Assembly: GCF_007097385.1 (NCBI RefSeq)
Contig: NZ_VJZS01000018.1
Coordinates: forward strand, 1 to 64,000
Direction of reading: 5' to 3'
Length of the DNA stretch: 64,000 bases
Source: Flavobacterium sp. ZT3R18
GTDB taxonomy: Bacteria; Bacteroidota; Bacteroidia; Flavobacteriales; Flavobacteriaceae
Shown here in pieces: positions 52,863-62,100 of this stretch. The notes beneath the pieces were generated by a model that worked only from the letters and a program-made list of their open reading frames with translations, searched no databases and was not told where the DNA came from. Position 1 is the first letter of the stretch. Every line of letters begins with the position of its first letter. Made by a program: the position numbers and the translations under genes.

Positions 52863-54119
52863 TTAATTGGAATTTACTTTCACTAATTCATTTGTGGGAT
52901 TTTTTGCGAGATTGAATTTGTTTCTTAAAATTATCATATCCTCGCTCACTTTTTTATCTAATATTTTAGCATAGTGTTGTGTGGTTCTTATATTTTTATG
53001 TCCCAACATTTTGCTTACGCTTTCTATGGGAACACCATTTGTGAGTGTTACTGTAGTCGCAAAAGTATGTCTGGCAATATGGAAGGTTAAATCTTTTTTA
53101 ATGCCGCAAACATCCGCTATTTCCTTTAGGTAGCTATTCATTTTTTGATTGCTTAAAACGGGTAACAGTTTATCTTCATTTATGCATTGTGGGTGATTGG
53201 CATATTTCAGAATTAATTCTTCCGGAATAGGGAGGAGTGGGATTCTTGAAGCCGTTTCTGTTTTCTGGCGATGGGTGAATATCCATTTTCCACCGTCAAT
53301 ACCCATGCTGATGTTTGATACCGTTAAGTTTTTAACATCTATATAAGCCAGGCCAGTGAAGCAGCTGAAAACGAAAATATCTTTGACCTGGTTTAATCTC
53401 TCCGTTGCAAATTCTTTAGAATAGATATCCTGAACTTCTTCTTGCGTTAGATACTCTCTTTCGACTTCACGAATTTTTGATTTATAGTTTGCAAACGGAT
53501 CTTTGTCTAACCATCCATTTGAAATACAAATCTTTACTATTTTCTTGAAGTTCTTGATGTATTTGACTGCTGTGTTATTGGCGCATTTTCTGATGCTTCT
53601 CAGATAGAATTCATATTCTGTTATGAAAGAATGATCAATCTCTTTAATGTTGATATCCGAAACGGAATATTTCCATTGTAGGAATTCAATAGTATGCTTC
53701 AGGGATGTTTTGTAACGCTCCAATGTTCCTGCTGCAAATTCCTGGCCCACCAGAGTTTCTACTTTGTTGTTGTGATCTTGAAAAATAGGGACTAGCATTC
53801 TGGCTCTTTGATCGGTTCCCTGGAGTTTTGCTTTTAGAATGGATGCCGTTGCGGTTGTTTTATCTTTCATCATATTATGATGCGCATCGTAAACTTCCTG
53901 TTCCAGTGTTTTTAGATACCTATTGAGAGATTTTACTTCATCAGATAGCCCAGAAGCCTTTTGGAGTTTATTATCCCATTTGTCGGGCTGAATGTATCTT
54001 TTGGAAGCAATCTCTTTCGGATCACCATCAATAGTAATTCTTAGATAAATAGGAGCGGTGCCGTTGGCTTTGATTTTACTTTTCTTGATAAAGAAAAGCA
54101 GGTTGAATGTTTTGTTCAT
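52863..54119 (-). CDS. Bacteroidota-type tyrosine recombinase/integrase
   Basis: This 418-residue protein has an arm-binding N-terminal domain (FFIKKSKIKANGTAPIYLRI), a SAM-like core-binding domain (near residues 120-215) and a C-terminal catalytic domain. Catalytic-site segments are FSCFTGLAYIDVKNL (Arg position occupied by Ala, as in many Bacteroidota integrases), KTETASRIPLLPIP, TFHIARHTFATT (H-x-x-R) and TTQHYAKI (Tyr). It is transcribed away from an attachment-like region at 54222-54463, the usual layout next to an att site. Confidence 0.9.
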   Translation of the reverse strand: MNKTFNLLFFIKKSKIKANGTAPIYLRITIDGDPKEIASKRYIQPDKWDNKLQKASGLSDEVKSLNRYLKTLEQEVYDAHHNMMKDKTTATASILKAKLQGTDQRARMLVPIFQDHNNKVETLVGQEFAAGTLERYKTSLKHTIEFLQWKYSVSDINIKEIDHSFITEYEFYLRSIRKCANNTAVKYIKNFKKIVKICISNGWLDKDPFANYKSKIREVEREYLTQEEVQDIYSKEFATERLNQVKDIFVFSCFTGLAYIDVKNLTVSNISMGIDGGKWIFTHRQKTETASRIPLLPIPEELILKYANHPQCINEDKLLPVLSNQKMNSYLKEIADVCGIKKDLTFHIARHTFATTVTLTNGVPIESVSKMLGHKNIRTTQHYAKILDKKVSEDMIILRNKFNLAKNPTNELVKVNSN

Positions 54120-54221
54120 AATGTGGTGACTTTAAGTTTGATAAAATTATTCATCTTAAGCACTCCAAACAAGATGTTCAAACCGTGAACGCCTTGTTAT
54201 ACAAGTGCTCCAGCGATTTTC

Positions 54222-54463
54222 AGTGACCTATTTGAGATTTTCAGAATAGGTCACTAAATAGGTCACTGAAAGGATACCATTTAATGAACTTTATTGGTAT
54301 AGCCACCAAGCAAAAAACGCCGTAAATCTTATGATTTACAGCGTTTTAGCCTTTTTAGTATTTCTACTGGCGGAGAAAGAGGCTCCGATGCCTTTATAAT
54401 AGTCCCAGTAAATATGGGGCTTTACAACATACTTTTAAAAACAGGGTCACCTATAGGGTCACT
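54222..54463. other. Integrase attachment-like region with GGTCAC boxes
   Basis: Boxes are AGTGACCTAT (54222-54231, inverted), ATAGGTCACT (54246-54255), ATAGGTCACT (54258-54267), AGGGTCAC (54443-54450) and ATAGGGTCACT (54453-54463). They flank CTGGCGGAGAAAGAGG (54367-54382), which looks like the 3' end of a tRNA gene read in reverse (TGG of CCA followed by the acceptor stem). The boxes could be arm-type integrase or excisionase sites around an att core. No complete tRNA was found. Confidence 0.5.
54315..54347. terminator. Hairpin near integrase promoter
   Basis: AACGC-CGTAAATC and GATTTACAGCGTT pair around TTAT, giving a strong hairpin flanked by A and T tracts on both sides. It can act as a terminator in either direction between the flanking chromosome and the integrase. 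The rest of 54120-54724 is AT-rich with no gene. Confidence 0.6.
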
Positions 54464-54724
54464 TTCAAAGTTTTGATTTATAACAATGTAAATGTAAGGA
54501 ATAAGTATTAAATTGAATAAATTTTGCGTAATTGTTTTATAAGTTAAAGTTAAGATTTTATTCTTAACCCTTTATGCGGATAAAGTTAACATATCCAGTT
54601 TGGAGATACAAAAAACTATTGGAGCGTTGGCAAAGGAGTGTCCTACGGATTGCTAAAATATTATCATTTAAACAGAGCGAAAAATATTAGGATAATCGTC
54701 AATGAACAATTTATTTTTTTACCA

Positions 54725-55399
54725 TTATAACAAGCCTAATTTTTTAGCTTTACCAATAAGATCTTTATCACTGCCTTTTCCTTTTAAAAGTTGATCTTTG
54801 ATATTTGCTTTTCTTTTTTCTATAGCACTCATAGAAAGAGGAATGTAGTTAGGAAGATTAACAGTTTTAACTCCTTGAGAAATTAAGGTTAAAATTTGAT
54901 TGTCATGATTATCCCAATTTATATTTCTTTTAAATAATTCTCTTTGAGATTCTATTATGGTATTACTTCTGAATACATCACCTTCAAGAATTTTTTTACA
55001 AATGATTGGAAATAATTCAAAGTTAATGTCACTTTTTGATATGAACCCTTCAGGTTTTATTCCTTTAATGATTTTGTCTACAGTTAAGGGTTCACTATGC
55101 ATTGTAAGGAGAACTATTTTACAATTTGTAAATTTTTCTCTAATGAGTAAAGCTAAATCAATGCCATTATTAATATTAAACTCTTTATAAGGAGGAAGAC
55201 TAATATCTAATAATGCAAAATCAATATTTGCGTTTTGTTTTAGTTGAAAATTTATTTTGTTGTAAGCATCTTCACAATTATAGCTCTTTATAAAACTTGG
55301 TTCTTTTTTTTGAAAATCGTTACCAGATAACAGGTTAATATAGCCATCAACTGTCATAGGATGATCATCGACTATCAAAATATTAAGGCTTATATTCAT
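54725..55399 (-). CDS. Response regulator, NarL/LuxR-like layout
   Basis: This 224-residue protein has a REC domain (LNILIVDDHPMTVDGYINLL, phosphoacceptor in FALLDISLPPYKE, KIVLLTMHSEPLT, then GFISKSD) and a C-terminal HTH region (NQILTLISQGVKTVNLPNYI, then MSAIEKRKANIKDQLL). It is divergent from the lipoprotein and the kinase gene 55860-57868, with which it should form a two-component pair. Confidence 0.85.
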   Translation of the reverse strand: MNISLNILIVDDHPMTVDGYINLLSGNDFQKKEPSFIKSYNCEDAYNKINFQLKQNANIDFALLDISLPPYKEFNINNGIDLALLIREKFTNCKIVLLTMHSEPLTVDKIIKGIKPEGFISKSDINFELFPIICKKILEGDVFRSNTIIESQRELFKRNINWDNHDNQILTLISQGVKTVNLPNYIPLSMSAIEKRKANIKDQLLKGKGSDKDLIGKAKKLGLL

Positions 55400-55511
55400 T
55401 TTTATTCAATTTGCAGCAAAACTAGTTAAATATTACGGACATACCATACAATTGAAACAAATTGAAGATGTTTTTTTGCTTTAAATGATATTAATCTAAA
55501 TTAAATCTTTT

Positions 55512-55751
55512 ATGAAAAGTAAATTATATATTACAGGACTTGTTTCCATTTCTTTATTAACTTATTCATGTTCAAATGATGATGGTTATGAAATCCCAGA
55601 AATTGAAAATAATAATTTTAAAATTACACCAAAGGCTGGTTTGAAAAATGAATTAAATGAAAAAACAATTGATTCAAGTACTGTGATTTTTAATATAAAG
55701 GCAAGCGCTATGGAAGGAGATCCAAGTAATCCAAAACCACCGAGAAGCTAA
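55512..55751 (+). CDS. Small lipoprotein
   Basis: This 79-residue protein has a lipoprotein signal (YITGLVSISLLTYSCSNDDG) and a short acidic, low-complexity mature part ending DPSNPKPPRS. It lies between the response regulator and the kinase, possibly as an envelope partner of the sensor. No family was recognised. Confidence 0.6.
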   Translation: MKSKLYITGLVSISLLTYSCSNDDGYEIPEIENNNFKITPKAGLKNELNEKTIDSSTVIFNIKASAMEGDPSNPKPPRS

Positions 55752-55859
55752 CTTTTGATTCCGTAATTATTAAAGAAAGGCTATGTGAATTATTTGTAAT
55801 TACATAGTCTTCTTTGTTTCAAAATACTATATTTGAAATTATAAAATAATAATTACATT

Positions 55860-57868
55860 TTGATTACTCCTACTAAAATTATTTGTTTGTTTCTAATGTT
55901 TTTTCTTTTTTCCTGTAAAAAAAACATAACTGTCTTGTTTGATAAAAGTCATATTGATGATTTATCGGAAAATAAAAAAGAGAAATATTTAGACTCAATA
56001 GTCAATTTATTAAAATCTAAAAGGAATGAACCATTACCAGGAATTTATATTTAAATATTGCCTCTGAATATTATTATATAAATAATTCTAAAAAATCCTT
56101 ATCCGTTAGCTTAAAGGCTTTAGAACTATCAAAGCAGGCCAACGATAGCGTTAAAATTGCAAAAGCTTTATATTATGTGGGTGATTGTTATGAAAACTCA
56201 AAAAAAGATAGTGCTTACTTTTATTATTTACAAGCTCAAAAATTATATGCCAAAGTTCATGACTACGATAATGTGGGGAGAATGTTATTTAATAAAGCCC
56301 ATATTTTATTTTATGATGGAAATTATATAGAATGTGAAGTTGAAGTTTCCAAAGCGCTTCAATATTTTAAAAAATCCACAAATCATCAGTTGATTTATTC
56401 TTGTAATACTTTAATGGGTAATTGTTTAGAGAAATTGGCTAATTATGATGCGGCATTACTGTATCACAAATTAGCATTGAGTGAATTGGAAAAAATGAAA
56501 ATTAATGATAAGGATAGAGATGAAATAAATAATTACAATGTAACGTCTACTATTAATATTTGTAATTTATATGATTTAAAAGGAGAATTTCCAAAGTCTA
56601 TAAAAAAATTGCAAAGCTTACTTTCAAAAGATTTGAAAAAAAAATGGCCTAGATTATATGCTAATGTTTTAAGCAATTTAGCTTATTCAAAGATGAAAAA
56701 TGAGGATTATGAGAATGTTGGTTTAATGTTTTTTGAATCCTTAAAAATTGTTGAGAATATTGGAATAGAGTCGGATGTTTTATACAAAAAGATACATATT
56801 GGGGAATTTTTTTTAACTCAGAAGGATTCTGTAAAAGCAATTCAAAGTTTAAAAGAAGCGAATCAATTAGCAGTTAAAATTAAGAACAGTAATGAAATTC
56901 TAGCATCATTTAAATTACTCTCCGAATTAGATAAAAAAAACAGGTTTTTTTATGCAAATGAATATATAAAAGTAAGTGACAGTATTAATACCGTTCAAAA
57001 AAACACTCATAATAAGTATGCCAGAATTGAATATGAAACCTCAAGAATTGAAGATGAAAATAAAGTTTTGACCAAGAATAACTTTTATATTTTAATTATT
57101 TCATTTGGATTAATTTTATTACTGGTAATATTTTTTGTTTTAAGATATTTAAGATATAAAAATAAAGAATTACAGTTTTTACAGCAACAGCAAAAAGCTA
57201 ATGAGGAGATATATTTGCTATTGACTGAGCAACACGAAAAAATAAATATTGCAAAAGAGAATGAGAAAGCTAAAATAGCAAAAGAATTGCATGATGGCGT
57301 AATGAATAAAATTTATGGTGTTCGAATGAATTTAGGTTTTTTCAATTCTAAAATAGATGAAAAAATAATTGAAAAAAGAAAAGAATATATTTTTGAATTG
57401 CAAAACATAGAGAATGAGATTAGAACGATTTCGCATGACTTAAGTCGAAGTTCTTTTTTGGAAGCCAATGATTTTAATGTGTTGTTGTCAAGTTTAATTG
57501 AAAATCAAAAAGATATAAGCAATACTCAGTTTAAGTATTTAAATGATGAAACTATTGAATGGTCAACTATTCAAAATATATATAAAATAAACTTATATCG
57601 TATAATTCAAGAAGCAATTTTAAATATCAATAAATATGCAAATGCAAAAAATTGTGATGTAAAAATTCAGAGGGAGGATAGCAATCTTTTAAAACTGAGT
57701 ATTACTGATAATGGTGAAGGATTTGATGTTAAAGCTAAAAAAAATGGTATTGGGTTAAGTAATATGGAAGAAAGAGCGAATTCATTAAAAGGTCAATTTA
57801 ATATTGAAACAAAAATTGGAAAAGGAACAAAAATTGAAGTTATTTTTAATTTTCTGACGCTATCATAA
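55860..57868 (+). pseudogene. TPR-containing histidine kinase with single frameshift
   Basis: The TTG at 55860 starts a lipoprotein-like signal (FLMFFLFSCKKNITVLF), then KRNEPLP before the frame ends at TAA 56052. The neighbouring frame continues from about 56039 as RNLYLNIASEYYYINNSKKS, then LSVSLKALELSKQA and on without stops. One missing base near 56030-56042 explains this. The rest is intact: TPR repeats, a membrane helix (FYILIISFGLILLLVIFFVL), the HisKA_3 H-box AKIAKELHDGVMNKIYG and the HATPase box SITDNGEGFDVKAKKNGIGL. It may be mutated or an assembly error. An internal GTG start at 56177 would lose the signal sequence. Confidence 0.75.
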
Positions 57869-58612
57869 AAGACCATTCAAAAATGGAACAGTTTCTAGGA
57901 ATAGCTACATATTTATAAACTTCAAATCGGACTTTTTAAATTCATTTTTAAATTTCATGTAATTTTTAGAAATAGTATTTTCGATGTATGCCTTATTTTT
58001 GAATTTTCAAATTAGACTTTTATTCTACTTTCCAGTTAGACCTGGAATATTTAACTCTTCAAAAAATAATTCTGTTACCATTTTTTGTGACAAATATGAT
58101 TTTTTACTCAATTTGAGGTAGGGCAAAAAAGCATAAATAAATTCACATCATACAGATTCCCCAATCCCCCTTAGAAAAGGATATCGAAACAGGATAAATA
58201 CGTGTTTATTATGAAAGATGTAATTGTGCTGTTTTTTTATGGGTTTTAAAGAAATAAAATATTCTTAAAATTAAAATCCGTGTAGCTATTCTGTTCATTA
58301 TTAATTGTTTGTGCATTGTATATAAAAGTCCGTAATTTTTATGCAGAAAGCCCGTAATTTTTTGGTAAATGTTGCTGTTATTTTCGTGAAAAAGTGATTA
58401 TGCTTAAATGTTAAAAATAACATTTAAAATTGAATTCTCATGGCTGAGGATATTGATAAGTGGTTGTGGTTAAATAATTGACACTTTTAACAAAGTTATA
58501 AACGTAATAATAGCCTAAGAAAAAGGATTAATTGTTTTGCTTAAAAGTGTCGATTATTTAAAAGTGACTACTTATATTGATACAGTTTTTAAAATCCATA
58601 TTTTTATTATCT
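57869..58612. other. Long spacer with large inverted repeat before NRPS locus
   Basis: No gene was seen. At 58452-58490 and 58541-58582 there are imperfect inverted repeats of about 40 bases; the inner 19 bases AAATAATTGACACTTTTAA and TTAAAAGTGTCGATTATTT differ at one position, with a 50-base loop. It lies 31 bp upstream of the NusG-like reading frame and so could be a leader hairpin, operator or MITE. Confidence 0.5.
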
Positions 58613-59083
58613 ATGAAAGCAACTCACAATAGCTGGGATGTTCTATATGTTAAATCTTATCTTGTTAGGATAAAAAAGTTTACGAGACACTTTAAAATTC
58701 ATCAATTGATGTTTTTTACCTTTAGTTAAAGAAATCGCAAATGGAAAGAAAGGAAGATGATTATTCAGAAATCATTTTTTCCTTCATATGTTTTTGTAAA
58801 TATTAATTCTTTACTAAATTTCTACAAAACTCTTTCCGTAAATTGAGCGTATATGTATGTTCGTTTTGGAATGGAGTATGCTGAAATTTCTGAGCAAGAA
58901 ATTAATAAAATTAGGTTTTTAACAGGCAAAGAATATATTGCCAACATCGAGATTAGTCCTGTATATAGCCAAAAAAATGGTGATTTAATAGAGATTACAC
59001 ATAGTCCTATTTTTGGCTTGAATTGCAAAGTTGTAAAAGTAGATGATGAACATAAAATCATTGGTCATATAGAATCTTTGTAA
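58613..59083 (+). pseudogene. Decayed NusG/UpxY-like transcription antiterminator
   Basis: The start ATG 58613 reads MKATHNSWDVLYVKSYLVR. Successive frames then hold KKVYETL, NSSIDVF, FLPLVKEI and RKWKERK, as expected for a NusG N-terminal domain but with at least three frameshifts. KSFFPSYVFVNINSLLNFYK (the PLFPSYVFV-like hallmark) follows, then VN-TGA-AYMYVRFGMEYAEI with a stop at a Gly position, and finally a KOW-type end (GLNCKVVKVDDEHKIIGHIE). UpxY/LoaP-type proteins antiterminate long biosynthetic operons. It lies 72 bp ahead of the NRPS gene. Confidence 0.65.
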
Positions 59084-59155
59084 CAAAACATAACCGCGAT
59101 TATCCCGTCTAGCTACTTGTTTAATAAACTAATGGTATAAAAGAATTACACTAAA

Positions 59156-62100
59156 ATGGATCACATCAACGACAAGATAGCTAAAGACTATTGGCTTAAA
59201 AAAAACAGTAGGATTGTTCATTCTAAAGAAGGTTTTCCAGGAAGTTCTTCTATGGATTTTATTATAGTTGATGCCCGTGAACTTTCTTACTTCTACAAAT
59301 TGACAGCGGAAAATATCGTTGCAGAATTTACTGTTTTAATAGCACTTTATAACATGCTGCTTCAGCGGTATTTTGAAGATTGTAATGTTCTGTCTTCGAA
59401 ATCATTTTCGTCTTCTCAAAAAATGCTGTTGTGTTATGAATTTCAATCGATTGGTCAAAAAACGATAAAGGAGTTTATACAGGAAACTAAAGAAGAAGTT
59501 CAAGAGGTTTATAAGTATGCTCCTTATTATGGAGATGCTCTTATTGAACAAACGTCTGATGTAAATTATATTCAGTTTAATTATGGCGAGGATAATGAAC
59601 TTCACGAGTTGTGTTATGGATTAACATGTCATATTGAAAAGCTTGAAAATAAAGATTTAAGAATTTCATTAAATTATTCTGAGAAGTTTATTGAAAGTTC
59701 TATTGTCTTACACTTTTTAATTAATTTTAAAAAATGGCTAAAGGAATTAGAAGAAAATATTAATGTATCGATAACTAAGCTGCCTTTAATTTCCAAAGAG
59801 GAAGAGAGCGTCCTATTGAATACTTTTAATACTACAAAAAGCGACTACGATAGCACAATAACACTGGCTGAAATTGTAGAAAGACAAGTTCATAAAACAC
59901 CTCAAAATATTGCGGTTGTCTGTAAGGAAACGTCACTTACTTATGAATCACTTAATGAACAGGCAAACCAGCTTTCCTATTATTTTATTAAAGAGCATGG
60001 TATTTGCGAAGGTGATTTTGTTGGGGTTAAAATGGAAAGAAGCGAAAAACTGCTTATAGCTATATTGGCTGTTTTAAAGGCGGGAGCTACTTATGTTCCA
60101 ATAGATGTTAATTATCCAGAAGAAAGAATTGCCTACATAGAAATAGACAGTAAGTCCAAGCTGGTTATTGATGTTGCAGTATACAGTGATTTTCAGGAAA
60201 ACCAAGTTAAATACTCTAAAGAAAATCCATCATCCAACAGAAAATCAGGTGATCTGGCTTATATTATCTACACTTCGGGTACTACAGGTAATCCTAAAGG
60301 CGTGATGATAACGCATCAAAATGCCGTAGCTTTAATTCATTGGGCACAAGAGGAATTCAATACGGAAAGTTTTGATATTGTTTATGTTGCTACATCACAT
60401 TGTTTTGATCTCTCTGTATATGAGATGTTTTATCCGCTTTCTATTGGAAAAAAAATAAAAATATTAAATAATGCTTTAGAGATTGGGACAGAATTAGCCA
60501 AAGATCATAAGATTTTATTGAATACAGTTCCTTCGAGTATTCGAAATATTTTAGAGGAAGGTTTTTCTCTTGAAAACGTTACTGTAATTAATCTTGCAGG
60601 AGAGCCCTTTCCGGTGGATATAGCTAAAAAGCTGTTACAAACCAATGCCGAAATCAGAAACTTATACGGTCCATCAGAAGATACAACTTATAGTACCTGT
60701 TACCAGTTGTCTTCAGAAAAGATATATCAGACCATTCCTATTGGTAAACCTATTACCAATACACAAGCTTATATTTTAGATGAAGAGTTGCAATTAGTGC
60801 CAGCGGGTATTATGGGGAAATTATATCTTTCGGGAGATGGAATTGCCAAAGGTTATCTCAATCAGCCACAACTAACCTCAACAAAGTTTATAGAAAATCC
60901 TTTTGAAGAAGGGGAAAAGATGTATGATACAGGTGATTTGGCAAAATGGATGCCTGATGGAAATCTTGCCTTTTTAGGGAGAAAAGACCATCAAATAAAA
61001 CTCAGAGGCTATCGTATTGAACTTGGAGAAATAGAAAATGTTATGTTTTCGTTTTCTGAAAACATACTACAAGCAGTTGTTGCCGTTAAAAAGAATAAGG
61101 GCGAAGATGCTTTAGTGGGATATTATATAGAAAACTCCACCGTAGATAAAACACATTTAAGAGCTTACTTAGAAAAACAGCTCCCTGCTTACATGATTCC
61201 CTCATACTTCATAAAAGTAGAGGCGGTTCCACTAACTCCTAACGGAAAAGTAAACAAGAACGCCTTTCCTGAAATAGTGGATACTACTATTGTTAAAAAA
61301 GAATATGTAGCACCTGCCGATGCTGTAGAAAAAGTATTGGTTCAAATTTGGGAACAGACTCTGGGAATTTCGCCCATAGGTATGAACGATCATTTCTTTG
61401 AATTGGGAGGCCATAGTCTAATGATTTTGCAAATTATTAATGCCATCTACAAAAATCTTCACAAGAGTGTCCCATATAAGGTGTTTTATACTAATCCTAC
61501 TGTCAGTGATTTAAGAAAAGTATTGAAGAGTCAGGAGTATTTGCCAATCCCTTTGGCTTCCTATTCAGAATCGTACCCATTGACACATTCTCAAAACCGA
61601 TTGTGGCTACTAAGCCAGCTGGAGGGAGGCAATGAAGCGTATCAAATTTCAGGAGCAGTAGCATTAAAAGGAACTGTTGATACCGTTAACTTTGTCAAAG
61701 CATTCAATCAAGTAGTTACGCATCACGAAATTCTGAGAACCTTTTTTAAGAAGGATGAAGAAGGAGAAGTAAAACAATATATTGTTCCAAATCAGGAATT
61801 TCATTTTACGATAGAAACCAGGGATTTTTCCAATCACGAATCACCATATCATCATGTACAAGACTATATAGGAGAAAAGGAGAAACAAAGCTATAATCTG
61901 GCAGAAGCACCTTTATTCAGAGGTTCATTATTAAAGACTGCTACTGATAATTTTGTATTTTATTTGTCAATTCACCACATTATAAGTGACGGATGGTCGC
62001 TGAAAGTATTGACTGCACAGGTTTTAGAATGCTACGATGTCTTACAGACAGGAGGTTCTATTATATTGTCTGAACATCCTGTTCAATTTAAAGATTATGC

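Noticed and set aside
54367..54400. A complete tRNA gene at the att-like core
   Set aside because: Only about 16 bases resemble a tRNA 3' end; no T-loop (GATTCGAACC) or anticodon arm follows.
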